Assembly: GCA_964478945.1 (NCBI GenBank) | Contig: CAYZJV010000013.1 | Location: 1 to 57,203 of the forward strand | Reading direction: 5' to 3' | Length of the DNA stretch: 57,203 bases | Origin: CAYZJV01 sp964478945 | Lineage (GTDB): Bacteria; Spirochaetota; Spirochaetia; Sphaerochaetales; Sphaerochaetaceae | Part shown: one piece after another, positions 26,777 to 35,388 of the stretch | Position numbering within the stretch: the stretch's first letter is position 1 | Layout of the letters: each line of letters starts with the position of its first letter | Translations under genes and position numbers: made by a program | Notes under the pieces: model-generated | What the model saw: the letters and a program-made list of their open reading frames with translations, nothing else | The model's database searches: none | What the model was told of the DNA's origin: nothing

Positions 26777-27633
26777 GCCGATACACTCCTTTTGGTGAGA
26801 TAGAGCATCATGTCGTCCAATGAACATTTTTCCACGATTACTTTTTCATCTTTCGATGCGGAAAACCACTGTGCTTCTTCGGTGAGTCCTTCGAATCCAA
26901 AGGAATTCTTGGACAATCCCAAAAGAGGCATATGTGGTGTGAGGCTATCGAGTGGACCTTTCACGATGCGATAGCGATCGAGCACTTCGTCCTTGGGAAG
27001 TGTGAAGACTTGGCGTCCCTTGTTCAGAAGGCAGATTTGGTCGGCGATGCGCTCCAAATCGCTGGTGATGTGGGTGGAGAATAAGACGGAGGATTTGCCG
27101 TCGGATATGTAGCTTTGAAGAAGTTCGAGTATCTCATGGCGTGAGACCGGGTCGAGTCCGCTGGTCGGTTCATCCATGATGATCAACCTGGCGTGGTGCG
27201 ATAGCGCGATGGCAGTCATGTACTTCATCTTCATTCCCTGCGAGTAGTGCTTCAGCGGTTTGTCGGCAGGGAGCTCGAAGAGGTCCATGTAACGGGAAAA
27301 CTCCGCATCGTCCCAGTTTTCGTAGAAGCGGCTGATGATGTGCTTCATCGGTAGGGGTAACGATTCTTCATAGAGACAAGGTTCGTCGTAGACGAATCCG
27401 ATCTCCTGTTTGAGTAGTTTCCCGCTGCCGGCCATCTCCTTGCCGAAGATTCGGATGCTCCCCTTCTCCAAGGGCAACAGTCCCATGATGAGACGGATCG
27501 TGGTGGTCTTCCCACTTCCGTTCGGACCGATGAGGCCGAAGACATACCCCGGTTCCACATTGAGTGAGATGTTTTCGAGGGAGAAACCTGCGAAGGTCTT
27601 TCCCACCTGTTCGAGTCGTAACAACGAATCCAT
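26773..27633 (-). CDS. ABC transporter ATPase (YtrB-like)
   Basis: A 286-residue ATPase with Walker A GPNGSGKTT near residue 38, a YSQGMKMK signature typical of the YtrB/EcsA-like branch, Walker B LIIMDEPTSG and the switch His (STHITSD). ATG 27633 lies 8 bases after GGTGGAG and overlaps the GntR coding end only slightly if at all. It powers the ABC-2 membrane protein encoded next. Confidence 0.9.
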   Translation of the reverse strand: MDSLLRLEQVGKTFAGFSLENISLNVEPGYVFGLIGPNGSGKTTTIRLIMGLLPLEKGSIRIFGKEMAGSGKLLKQEIGFVYDEPCLYEESLPLPMKHIISRFYENWDDAEFSRYMDLFELPADKPLKHYSQGMKMKYMTAIALSHHARLIIMDEPTSGLDPVSRHEILELLQSYISDGKSSVLFSTHITSDLERIADQICLLNKGRQVFTLPKDEVLDRYRIVKGPLDSLTPHMPLLGLSKNSFGFEGLTEEAQWFSASKDEKVIVEKCSLDDMMLYLTKRSVSA

Positions 27634-27635
27634 GA

Positions 27636-28043
27636 TCAATTCTCCACCTTTGGTGTACTCTGTGCGTACAACCGTTCTATGATCGCGTGCATCTGTTCTA
27701 CCGAGATATGCAGTACGGAAGCCTCGGCCACCACTGTCGCAAGTTGCCCTTCGATCCTGCGGATCTGATTTTGTACGAGTTGTTCGTCATCCTGTTCGGT
27801 GACGAAGGAGCCCTTCGCCGCTACCGTGACGATGAATCCTTGCTTCTCCAGCTCCTCGTAGGCTTTCTTGACGGTGATCACACTGATGTGCAGCTCTTGT
27901 GCCAAGGCCCTGATAGAGGGTAGCGGCGTACCGCCGCCCATAGATCCATCGAGGATCTGACGGGTGATCTGGTCTTGGATCTGCTGGTAGATCGGTTCAT
28001 CCGATCGTTGTGAGATGATAAGGTCCACGTTTCCTCCCGGCAT
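27636..28043 (-). CDS. GntR-family regulator, YtrA subfamily
   Basis: A 135-residue regulator with an N-terminal winged helix (PIYQQIQDQITRQIL, LPSIRALAQELHIS and AYEELEKQGFI) and only a short C-terminal tail, the YtrA subfamily pattern. It would repress its own operon with the ABC exporter. The start is either ATG 28043 or GTG 28028; GGGAGGA lies only four bases before the GTG, so both remain possible. The promoter lies just upstream. Confidence 0.88.
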   Translation of the reverse strand: MPGGNVDLIISQRSDEPIYQQIQDQITRQILDGSMGGGTPLPSIRALAQELHISVITVKKAYEELEKQGFIVTVAAKGSFVTEQDDEQLVQNQIRRIEGQLATVVAEASVLHISVEQMHAIIERLYAQSTPKVEN

Positions 28044-28054
28044 CAACTGTGCAT

Positions 28055-28083
28055 AGTGTACATATACAGTTATAACATGTCAA
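28055..28083 (-). promoter_or_regulatory. Promoter of the GntR/ABC exporter operon
   Basis: On the minus strand a perfect -35 TTGACA (28083-28078), 17-base spacer and TACACT (28060-28055). A near-palindrome (AGTGTA ... TACAGT) overlaps the -10 and is a likely GntR operator. The scaffold gap begins 5 bases upstream, so further control sites may be missing. Confidence 0.7.
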
Positions 28084-28088
28084 CACTC

Positions 28089-28188
28089 NNNNNNNNNNNN
28101 NNNNNNNNNNNNNNNNNNNNNNNNNNNNNNNNNNNNNNNNNNNNNNNNNNNNNNNNNNNNNNNNNNNNNNNNNNNNNNNNNNNNNNNN
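28089..28188. other. Assembly gap (100 N)
   Basis: A run of exactly 100 N between the GntR promoter and the 3' end of the DapA-like gene. The genes on both sides point away from or into the gap such that additional genes of the sugar-acid operon, such as a dehydratase, could lie inside it. Confidence 0.98.
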
Positions 28189-28195
28189 GGGTGAG

Positions 28196-29077
28196 TCAAA
28201 GGGCGTGCATTTCTTTCAAGGCATTCTTGATTTTTGTCTTCTGTTCATCGGTTGCAGGAACGAAGGGTGCCCTTGGATAGGATTTCAGGATTCCCCTGAT
28301 CTCCAACATCGCATAGATGGCCATCTGTGTAGATGGGGCCAAATACATGATGTCACGCATCGCATTCACCTCGAATTGTGTTTTTCTACAAGCTTCATAG
28401 TCATTGCGCATCCCCTCTTCGTACATTTTTCTGTTGATCTCCGGGAAGACATTCGCCAGTCCGGGTATGAATGATTCGGTCCCCAACGCTCGTGCCGATA
28501 GCCACATCGCTTCAGTCCCCAATGCGATATCGAAGGATTCATCCTTCAACAACCGGTGATAGTTGGCGTGGATCATGATATCGAATGTCGCGTCCTTGAT
28601 ACCCGCCAGTCCTCTTTTCTTCAGGTTTGCAATGGTGGGAAGTGAAATTGGATATCCTTGGAACTTGGGATTGTTGTAGAGATAGACAGGCAAATCACTC
28701 GAGTCGATCAAGTGTGAATAAAACTCGATAAGATCCTGTTCATTGTGGGTGAAATAGTAGGGACCCACCGCAGCCACCGCCTGTGCTCCGACTTTGGCGG
28801 CATGTTTTGCAAGTTCCACCGAATCGTGGGTATTCGTCGTTCCCACCATTGGTATTATGGGTACCTCACCTGCTGCGGTTTCCACACAAATCTCAACCAC
28901 CTTTTTCCTTTCCCCAAGGCTCATCAAGGCTCCCGAGCCATAGGAACCGGTGACGAACAATCCGTGAACTTCCTTTTTCAAGTAGTTCACCAATGTACGC
29001 AACCCTTCGTAATCGACTTCACCCGATTGTGTGAACGGAGTGAGCATGGGAGGAACCACACCTTTCATCTTGAACAT
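28196..29077 (-). CDS. DapA-family aldolase in the sugar-acid locus
   Basis: A 293-residue DHDPS/NAL-family lyase. The Schiff-base lysine is Lys161 (GIKDATFD) and the tyrosine Tyr134 (YLYNNP), the positions of the E. coli DapA residues. The GTTGE loop is replaced by GSYGSGALM, seen also in the paralogue at 35389. AAGGAG precedes ATG 29077. It lies 4 bp after the DgoK gene in a minus-strand operon with an RpiR regulator. Some family members cleave 2-keto-3-deoxy sugar acids or their phosphates, the likely role next to DgoK and KdgK. Confidence 0.88.
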   Translation of the reverse strand: MFKMKGVVPPMLTPFTQSGEVDYEGLRTLVNYLKKEVHGLFVTGSYGSGALMSLGERKKVVEICVETAAGEVPIIPMVGTTNTHDSVELAKHAAKVGAQAVAAVGPYYFTHNEQDLIEFYSHLIDSSDLPVYLYNNPKFQGYPISLPTIANLKKRGLAGIKDATFDIMIHANYHRLLKDESFDIALGTEAMWLSARALGTESFIPGLANVFPEINRKMYEEGMRNDYEACRKTQFEVNAMRDIMYLAPSTQMAIYAMLEIRGILKSYPRAPFVPATDEQKTKIKNALKEMHAL

Positions 29078-29081
29078 ATCT

Positions 29082-30116
29082 TTACTCCTTATCTTTGATC
29101 AATTTCGCTTTCCTGGCTATATGGAGCAGACCTTGCACCGTCAGTGCATCCACAGCAGCATCGTCATCATATATGGTGATAGGGTGTTCCAATCCGATCT
29201 TCTTTTTCAATAGATAGGCATAGATCTCACATCTGTTGGGCTTGCCCATCAATACAAACGGTACTTGCAAGTCCATGTCCAGTTCGGGATATTGCTGCAA
29301 TGCCAGCATATCCTCGGTTGCTATGATGGCTTCCAGGAATGTCCTTCGGTCATGGCAGGATGTCTTCATTAGTACGTCCATGAACCGCACCATCAACAAT
29401 GTTCTCAGTATTCCGACTTCCTCGGTCCATCGCATGGCACTGTCCACCACGTGGTGGGAAAATCCTTCAGGTGAGGCCGAACCATCGTCCTGCAATGACT
29501 TTGCAAGCACAGAATTGATGGACATGGCTGCGAACAATTGTCCCGAGAACGTGGTCACGCTGCCAACTATTCGCCCTTCGGCATCAACGGAGATGTATTT
29601 GGTATGGCTGGACAACACAGCCAATGTGAATGGAGGTCGGCATACTCCCGAGGCGAGCAGTCCTGCCACCTGGGTCTCCTCTCCCCTCATGAAGTCCAAC
29701 ATTCCCACCAAGCCCACATCGGTTGGATCATCAACCATTTTGTTTCTCACACCACGAACGAAATAGACGGGAACCCCCTTGGGGAAGATGCCCAACGATC
29801 CGACCTCCTCCAGATTTTCGCCCAAATCGTCGCAGGAGACGGGTACGGTCATGTGGGGAAGGCATCTCAATCCTATCTCGCTGGTAATCATTCCGCTTGA
29901 GAGGACCATCGTCACATCAGTTTCCTGAAGATTGGCATCAGCAAGTGCTTCGATGTAGGCTTCCCTCAATCCATTCACGAGAATATCGGTACTGCCCGAT
30001 TCGGCGGTATCCTTGACCCCAACCTTTCTCGATCCTTTGCCAACGATGTTGTCGTGTGAATCGATCACATAGATTCTTGAGTTGGTGGTGCCACAGTCGA
30101 TCGCAACAATAGCCAT
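29082..30116 (-). CDS. dgoK: 2-keto-3-deoxygalactonokinase
   Basis: A 344-residue sugar-acid kinase of the DgoK family. The N-terminal phosphate-binding motif is AIDCGTTNSRIYV and the adenosine/substrate half carries FVLMGKPNRCEIYAYLL. It phosphorylates 2-keto-3-deoxy-galactonate at C6 for aldol cleavage. ATG 30116 is chosen because GGAGG lies 6 bases upstream; an earlier ATG overlaps the stop of the regulator gene. It lies between the RpiR regulator and the DapA-like aldolase. KdgK, acting on the gluconate epimer, is encoded 4 kb away. Confidence 0.88.
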   Translation of the reverse strand: MAIVAIDCGTTNSRIYVIDSHDNIVGKGSRKVGVKDTAESGSTDILVNGLREAYIEALADANLQETDVTMVLSSGMITSEIGLRCLPHMTVPVSCDDLGENLEEVGSLGIFPKGVPVYFVRGVRNKMVDDPTDVGLVGMLDFMRGEETQVAGLLASGVCRPPFTLAVLSSHTKYISVDAEGRIVGSVTTFSGQLFAAMSINSVLAKSLQDDGSASPEGFSHHVVDSAMRWTEEVGILRTLLMVRFMDVLMKTSCHDRRTFLEAIIATEDMLALQQYPELDMDLQVPFVLMGKPNRCEIYAYLLKKKIGLEHPITIYDDDAAVDALTVQGLLHIARKAKLIKDKE

Positions 30117-30127
30117 TGAGTCCTCCA

Positions 30128-30970
30128 TTAAAACTTCAGATAGGATAGTGATTGCTTGGTCTTTTCCAGACTTCGCAGAGATGCGGGGCTCATCCTCAAG
30201 CTCACACTGGTGAAGATGGTTCCGATTATGGCTGCATGGACCATCAAACCCACCATCGCATCGGTACGATAATTCACCTCATCCGTTTCGGTTGCGATGC
30301 ATACGTCGGCAATATTGCCCAATGGCGAGTCTTTTGCACCGGTGAGCGCGATTACCTTCGCCAAAGGACGGGCTTTCTTGACTGGAATGACCGCTCCTTT
30401 CGATTCACCGGAATAGGAGATTGCCAATACCACATCTCCCTGCTGGGGTTCTGCGAGCATTACCGCACTGTAGTGGGGATCGGAATGGTGGAAACAGTGG
30501 ATGCCGAGTCTGAGGAAACGGAAGCATGCATCCGCAGCCAGACTTCCCGAGGTTCCGAAGCCGATGAGTATTAAACGGCGACAGGTGCTTATCAACTCCA
30601 CCGCTTGTTCAAGAAGCGAGTTGTCGAGATGCAATAGGTTACGATGCAGTGCGACGCTCGTGCTCTCAAAGATCTTCCGCTTCACCACCTCCACCGAATC
30701 CTCGGAGGTGATGTCTTCAGAGGAATGATAGAATAGGTTTCCAGCTATTTCCGTTGCCAAGGTGACTTTGAAATCGTGATAACTTTCATACCCCAACTGC
30801 CGATAGAATCGCACCAAGGTGGACTCGCTTCGGGCTCCGGTCTTGTGGGTAAGTTCACTGATGGACATTTTGAATGTTTGCTCGGGATGGGCAAGGACAT
30901 ATTGCCCGATGCGTTGTTGCATGGGGGTGAGTCGTCCCATGTTCTTGGTAATTTCATCAATGACTCCCAT
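30128..30970 (-). CDS. RpiR-family regulator (HTH plus SIS domain), first copy
   Basis: A 280-residue MurR/RpiR regulator. Residues about 1-77 are the HTH_6 domain (LTPMQQRIGQYVLAHPE, ISELTHKTGARSESTLVRFY) and residues about 110-240 a sugar-phosphate-binding SIS domain (GFGTSGSLAADACFRF, ISYSGESKG, LTGAKDSPLG). ATG 30970 follows GGAGG by 4 bases. It heads the operon with dgoK and the aldolase. The A/T palindrome at 30981-31000, between the -10 and the start, is the probable operator. Confidence 0.92.
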   Translation of the reverse strand: MGVIDEITKNMGRLTPMQQRIGQYVLAHPEQTFKMSISELTHKTGARSESTLVRFYRQLGYESYHDFKVTLATEIAGNLFYHSSEDITSEDSVEVVKRKIFESTSVALHRNLLHLDNSLLEQAVELISTCRRLILIGFGTSGSLAADACFRFLRLGIHCFHHSDPHYSAVMLAEPQQGDVVLAISYSGESKGAVIPVKKARPLAKVIALTGAKDSPLGNIADVCIATETDEVNYRTDAMVGLMVHAAIIGTIFTSVSLRMSPASLRSLEKTKQSLSYLKF

Positions 30971-30980
30971 GCCGCCTCCA

Positions 30981-31030
30981 AAGAAAAAATTTTTTTTCTT
31001 ATAGTAGCGTGCGACAAGAGGTATTGTCAA
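30981..31030 (-). promoter_or_regulatory. Promoter and A/T-tract operator, RpiR/dgoK operon
   Basis: Minus strand: TTGACA at 31030-31025, an 18-base spacer and TACTAT at 31006-31001. Directly downstream, 30981-31000 reads AAGAAAAAATTTTTTTTCTT on the plus strand, with 9-base arms around TT. The same type of element occurs at the TctC promoter and the KdgK/aldolase promoter. Confidence 0.7.
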
Positions 31031-31157
31031 TCAAGAATTTATTCAAGCATTGCAAATCTGGCATAAAAATGTTTTTATTTTATTAAAATATAAATATTTA
31101 TTATATCATAAAGCCTTAGTATTTAATACATGCACACATCATTACAAACGAACGCTT

Positions 31158-31202
31158 AAGATAAAATTTTTTCTTGACACCCCATTTTCTCCGGTATACG
31201 AT
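31158..31202 (+). promoter_or_regulatory. Promoter and A/T-tract operator, TctCBA operon
   Basis: TTGACA at 31174-31179, a 17-base spacer and TACGAT at 31197-31202 on the plus strand. The element AAGATAAAATTTTTTCTT at 31158-31175 (16 of 18 palindromic) overlaps the -35 box, so binding there would block polymerase. The stretch 31031-31157 is AT-rich and holds no gene. Confidence 0.7.
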
Positions 31203-31278
31203 GACCATATCTTGGAACAGGACTCCGCATCCCTTGACCTTTGGTAATGGTGCGGAGAAAGAAAAAAGGAGAAAAGGT

Positions 31279-32253
31279 ATGAAAAGATTGATGTTGGTGA
31301 TCTTGATCATGACAATGGTGCTCGGATCTGTTTCTGCTGCCGCGCAGGCAGAGGCGGCATTTCCGACAAAGCCGTTGACAATCGTGTGCCCTTGGGCGGC
31401 TGGTGGCGGTACCGACCGCATTGCGCGTTTCATGGCCGAACAGTTGAGCGCCGAATTGGGTCAACCGGTCAACGTGGTGAACAAGACCGGCGGAAATGGT
31501 GCGGTAGGCCATGGAGAGGCTGCGAATGCGGCTCCGGATGGATATACGATTGGAAACCTTACCTTTGAAGTAAACACACTCAAGTATCTTGGGTATTCGA
31601 ATGTGACTCCAAACGACTATATTCCATTGGCACAGTTCAATCAGGATGCGGCTGCTGTGACAGTATCTGTTGATTCTCCCTACAATACGGTTCCCGAACT
31701 GCTTGACGCTGTGAAGAAAAGCCCGGCAGGTACATTCAGTTTCTCCGGTAGTGGAATTGGAACCGTCTGGGATTTGGCCCGCATCGCAATGCTGAATGAA
31801 TATGGTATCGATCCTAAGCATGTGAAGTATATCCCCAGCCAAGGTGCCGCTCCGGCGATCACCGAACTCTTGGGTGGACATGTCGATGTCATCACCTGCA
31901 GTTATCCTGAGGTCGCTCCCCAAGTCGAAGGCAAGCAGTTGAAGACTTTGGCGATCATGGCGGATGAAAGGAATCCCGAATTCAGCCATATCCCGACTTT
32001 GAAGGAACAAGGGATCGACTGGTCCTATGGTACTTGGAGAGGCTTCGCTGTTCCTCTCGATACTCCTGCAGACAGGGTCCAGATCCTCATCAATGCTTTG
32101 GAGAAGGTCCTTGAAGGCGATGAATTCAAGAATTTCATGAAGTCCAATGGATTTGGAATCGAGATTCGAATGGGTAATGAGTGGGGCGAATTCATGCGTG
32201 AACAATTCGATCAACTGGCCGATATCTTCGAGCTTGCAGGCTACGGAGTCTGA
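31279..32253 (+). CDS. Tripartite tricarboxylate transporter binding protein (TctC/Bug family)
   Basis: A 324-residue secreted protein with a signal peptide ending SAAAQA at about residue 22. The Bug/TctC fold is marked by FPTKPLTIVCPWAAGGGTD, VVNKTGGNGAVGH and the late IPTLKEQGIDW. It captures a carboxylated solute for the TctB and TctA permease. AAAAGGAG precedes ATG 31279. The ligand is probably an aldonate, uronate or keto-deoxy sugar acid, given the neighbouring kinases and aldolases, rather than citrate. That is inference from context. Confidence 0.9.
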   Translation: MKRLMLVILIMTMVLGSVSAAAQAEAAFPTKPLTIVCPWAAGGGTDRIARFMAEQLSAELGQPVNVVNKTGGNGAVGHGEAANAAPDGYTIGNLTFEVNTLKYLGYSNVTPNDYIPLAQFNQDAAAVTVSVDSPYNTVPELLDAVKKSPAGTFSFSGSGIGTVWDLARIAMLNEYGIDPKHVKYIPSQGAAPAITELLGGHVDVITCSYPEVAPQVEGKQLKTLAIMADERNPEFSHIPTLKEQGIDWSYGTWRGFAVPLDTPADRVQILINALEKVLEGDEFKNFMKSNGFGIEIRMGNEWGEFMREQFDQLADIFELAGYGV

Positions 32254-32272
32254 GTTATACTGTTCTATGAAC

Positions 32273-32310
32273 AGAGTCCCTGGGACTTTTTCCGGGGACT
32301 TTTTCATACC
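32273..32310 (+). terminator. Hairpin after the TctC gene (partial terminator)
   Basis: AGTCCC pairs with GGGACT (then TTTT) or alternatively with GGGGACT (then TTTTT) 20 bases later. Two overlapping hairpins with U tracts right after the binding-protein gene suggest partial termination before the permease genes. Confidence 0.55.
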
Positions 32311-32336
32311 AACACTCAGCCATTGGAGAGCCATTC

Positions 32337-32816
32337 ATGAGACATTCATTCAATCAAGAACATATTATTGGAGTCCTATGCATTGCGATAGGTGCTGTTG
32401 TGCTGGGACTCACGAAAAGTTTCCCAGGAGGAACAGCCGCGGCGGAAATATCGGGACCGGCGTTCTTCCCCAACACATTGTCCTACATCCTGATACTTAT
32501 GGGTATCTATGAAATTCTACATGGTATGTATGGCAAGTCCGAAAAATTCCATTCATTCGCAGCTATTTGGGCAGGCATGAAGACTCGAGAGTTTGCCAAC
32601 CTGGTGATCATCTGCTTTGCCTTGTTGGTGTACATCCTTACTGTAGAAATCATTGGATTTTTCACCATAAGCGCATTGTATCTCTATGTAGTGCTTTGGA
32701 GACTTGGAGTCAAGCCAGTGAAGAACCTCATCAGTACCATCTTGTTTCTCATCGTCATCTACCTTGTGTTCACCATCATCTTTGCAGTTACCCTTCCATC
32801 AGGGATACTGTTCTAA
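32337..32816 (+). CDS. Tripartite tricarboxylate transporter small permease (TctB)
   Basis: A 159-residue membrane protein with four predicted hydrophobic helices, the length and shape of TctB. Its weakly conserved sequence is identified mainly by position between TctC and TctA genes. GGAGAG precedes the ATG. It is the small membrane subunit of the secondary transporter and is 12 bp from tctA. Confidence 0.85.
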   Translation: MRHSFNQEHIIGVLCIAIGAVVLGLTKSFPGGTAAAEISGPAFFPNTLSYILILMGIYEILHGMYGKSEKFHSFAAIWAGMKTREFANLVIICFALLVYILTVEIIGFFTISALYLYVVLWRLGVKPVKNLISTILFLIVIYLVFTIIFAVTLPSGILF

Positions 32817-32828
32817 CGGGAGGATTCC

Positions 32829-34313
32829 ATGGAAGCGTTTATCAGTATATTTCAATTGCATGTGTTGATTCCCTGGATTCTTGCAATGAGCTTGGGAATA
32901 TTCGTGGGAGGAATACCTGGACTCACTGCCACGATGGCAGTGGCTTTGATCGTTCCCCTCACCTACCATATGCAACCAATTGCGGGAATAGCCATGATCA
33001 TCGGCGTCAGTTTCACCTCCATCTTTGCTGGGGATATCCCGGCGACATTCCTTAGGGTTCCCGGTACTCCCGCATCTGGAGCGGCGGTTCTCGATGGATA
33101 TCAGTTGAATCTCAAGGGTCAAGGCTCGCTCGCAATCACATTGGACCTGATATGCTCGTCCATCGGAGGGCTGGTGGGCATTCTGATCCTCATTCTCATT
33201 GCTCCCGCATTGTCAAGATTCGCCTTGAAGTTCACCCATTTCGAATATTTCTGGCTTGGTGTGCTGGGCCTGTCGATGAGTGCGGTGATCAGCAAGGGCT
33301 CCAGGGCCAAGGGTTTGATCTCAATGGTGCTCGGGGTGCTTTTCTCCACTATTGGAATCGATATCACAACCGGATATCCTCGTTTTGCGTTTGGAAATAT
33401 CCAGCTGATGGAAGGCATTGAGTTCATTCCGGTCATGATTGGTCTTTTCGGTGTCTCTGAAGTATTGCGTTCCATCTACACCATGCAGGATATGGGGGGA
33501 TCGGTTTTCAAGGAGAAGATCAAATTGTCGTTCAGCTCCGTGGGAAAGATCTTGAACGGAAACAAGCGGTTGATCCTGCAATCCTCAGTAATAGGAACGC
33601 TGATTGGGGCATTGCCTGGAGCTGGAGCCGATATCGCCGCATGGGTATCGTATGGACTTGCCAAAAGGACAAGTAAGAACGGTGATGAGTTTGGAGAAGG
33701 TTGTGTTGAAGGGGTGATCGCTCCAACCAGTGCCAACAATGCGGCTATCGGGGGAACATGGATACCTGCGTTGGTGTTCGGTATCCCCGGTGATACTATC
33801 ACGGCAATTGTACTTGGTGCCATGATGATGTACGGTCTGAAACCGGGTCCTTTGGTATTCGAGGGCGAGAGAATGTTGGTGAACCAGATATTTTCCGTAG
33901 GACTGGTTTCCCAATTTTTCGTGCTCATCCTTGGATTCATTGGTATCAAGAGCTTCACATGGTTCTTCCGATTTCCAAGAAACATCGTACTAGGCGGAAT
34001 TCTTATCTTCTCCGTAGTTGGTTCGTTCGCCATTCGCAACAATCTCTTCGATGTGGGTGTCGTACTGTTCTTCGGTGTGCTCGGATTCGCCATGGAGAGG
34101 GCTGATATGCCATTGGCTCCCTTGATCCTAGGCCTTATCCTTGGTCCCATGATCGAGGAGAATTTGCGTATAGGCTTGATCAAGACCAGTGGTAGCTTCG
34201 CAGCATTCGTAACCAGACCAATTTCAATCGGACTGGTCGTAATCCTTATAGTCATGTTCCTTTGGGATCCGATCAAACACCTGATCCTTGCGAAGATGAA
34301 AAAGCGATCCTAA
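32829..34313 (+). CDS. Tripartite tricarboxylate transporter large permease (TctA)
   Basis: A 494-residue membrane protein with about 12 helices. Family blocks are GIFVGGIPGLTATMAVAL near residue 25, the loop GDIPATFLRVPGTPASGA, GALPGAGADIAAWVSYG and the late FGIPGDTITAIVLGAMM. It is the main channel for solute captured by TctC, driven by an ion gradient. GGGAGG precedes the ATG. Its stop is only 3 bases from the stop of the convergent KdgK gene, with no terminator between them. Confidence 0.93.
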   Translation: MEAFISIFQLHVLIPWILAMSLGIFVGGIPGLTATMAVALIVPLTYHMQPIAGIAMIIGVSFTSIFAGDIPATFLRVPGTPASGAAVLDGYQLNLKGQGSLAITLDLICSSIGGLVGILILILIAPALSRFALKFTHFEYFWLGVLGLSMSAVISKGSRAKGLISMVLGVLFSTIGIDITTGYPRFAFGNIQLMEGIEFIPVMIGLFGVSEVLRSIYTMQDMGGSVFKEKIKLSFSSVGKILNGNKRLILQSSVIGTLIGALPGAGADIAAWVSYGLAKRTSKNGDEFGEGCVEGVIAPTSANNAAIGGTWIPALVFGIPGDTITAIVLGAMMMYGLKPGPLVFEGERMLVNQIFSVGLVSQFFVLILGFIGIKSFTWFFRFPRNIVLGGILIFSVVGSFAIRNNLFDVGVVLFFGVLGFAMERADMPLAPLILGLILGPMIEENLRIGLIKTSGSFAAFVTRPISIGLVVILIVMFLWDPIKHLILAKMKKRS

Positions 34314-34316
34314 AAG

Positions 34317-35252
34317 TTACCGGTTCGAGCTGGCAAGGAGCGCATCCACTTGCGCCCTTGTCGGCATATGTTCCAGTGGACCGGTACCGGTACAAGTGAG
34401 CGCTGCGGTGGCTGAAGCGAATTCCCCCATCTCTTGAACCTGTTTGCCTTCCAGCAATGCGGTGATGAATCCTGCATCGAAGCTGTCCCCTGCTCCAACG
34501 GTGTCCTTCACTTCCACAGGCACGGCCGGAAAATGCAATTGCTTGCCTTCCGATAGGACTGTGGCTCCTTTGGGCCCTTGCTTGAGTATCAGTATCCCAC
34601 ATTCTGGAAATTTTTCAGCAAGACCATTGATGGAATCCCCCCAGCCCAATGCGGCCATCTCATCGTCGGTGATTTCAAGGATATCGACCCCATCACCTAT
34701 GGTATCCATGATCACCTGTGCTGCGATCCGACTGGATTTCCATTGGGCTGCTCGATAGTTGACATCGAACGAGACTTTGGTTCCGACATGTCTCGCAAGT
34801 TCTATCAACTGTTTTCCTGTCTCGCGGGCACTTTCGCCCATACCTATGGATATCCCACTCAAATGAAGTATGCGGTATCGTGCAACCAGTTCCGCTGATA
34901 CTGATTCTCTGGTGATGGATGAGGCTGCACTGCCGGACCTATAATACGTGAGCCGGTGGCGCTTCCCTTCAAATGAAACGAAGTACAATCCGGTCCGGCG
35001 TTCTTGGTCGACCACTACCAAGGAAGTGTCGACACCATTGGAATTCCAGAGTCGAAGAAATCCTTCTCCGAAGGGGTCGTCACCAACTTTCGTCAAGTAA
35101 CTTACACTGTGCCCCAGTCGTGCGATGCCAATCGCCAGATTCGAAGTATCGCCTCCCCATGTCTTGATGACGGGTCCGTCTTCAATAAGCGATGTGTTGC
35201 CTGTGGGATAGAAGCCTACCAGTGGCTCTCCAAAGGATAGTACGTCTTTCAT
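34317..35252 (-). CDS. kdgK: 2-keto-3-deoxygluconate kinase, PfkB family
   Basis: A 311-residue PfkB/ribokinase-fold kinase. The N-terminal GEPLVGFYP and WGGDTSNLAIGIARLG motifs and the C-terminal DTVGAGDSFDAGF, whose Asp is the catalytic base, match KdgK. It phosphorylates 2-keto-3-deoxygluconate. ATG 35252 is chosen because GGAGG lies 5 bases upstream. It is divergent from a DapA-like aldolase gene and shares its operator region. A related PfkB sugar kinase cannot be fully excluded. Confidence 0.82.
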   Translation of the reverse strand: MKDVLSFGEPLVGFYPTGNTSLIEDGPVIKTWGGDTSNLAIGIARLGHSVSYLTKVGDDPFGEGFLRLWNSNGVDTSLVVVDQERRTGLYFVSFEGKRHRLTYYRSGSAASSITRESVSAELVARYRILHLSGISIGMGESARETGKQLIELARHVGTKVSFDVNYRAAQWKSSRIAAQVIMDTIGDGVDILEITDDEMAALGWGDSINGLAEKFPECGILILKQGPKGATVLSEGKQLHFPAVPVEVKDTVGAGDSFDAGFITALLEGKQVQEMGEFASATAALTCTGTGPLEHMPTRAQVDALLASSNR

Positions 35253-35289
35253 CACAACCTCCGCTTGATACAGTACCATGTGAAATTTT

Positions 35290-35324
35290 CAGATTCAATA
35301 AAAAAAATTTTTTTATTGAATCTG
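35290..35324. promoter_or_regulatory. 35-bp palindrome between kdgK and the aldolase gene
   Basis: A perfect inverted repeat around one central base. The outer arms are CAGATTCAAT and ATTGAATCTG, and the inner part is an A8-T7 tract. It lies between the divergent kdgK and DapA-like genes and shares its A/T core with the sites at 30981 and 31158. Probable RpiR operator. Confidence 0.75.
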
Positions 35325-35332
35325 TAATATTA

Positions 35333-35377
35333 TTGCCAATGTGTAAATTTTGCTATATACTATAAAAAAATTTTATT
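35333..35377 (+). promoter_or_regulatory. Promoter and second A/T element of the aldolase/RpiR operon
   Basis: TTGCCA at 35333-35338, a 17-base spacer and a strong TATACT at 35356-35361. The A/T element (ATAAAA ... TTTTAT, 35362-35376) begins where transcription should start, 12 bases before GGAGG. Confidence 0.75.
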
Positions 35378-35388
35378 GGAGGAAAGCG

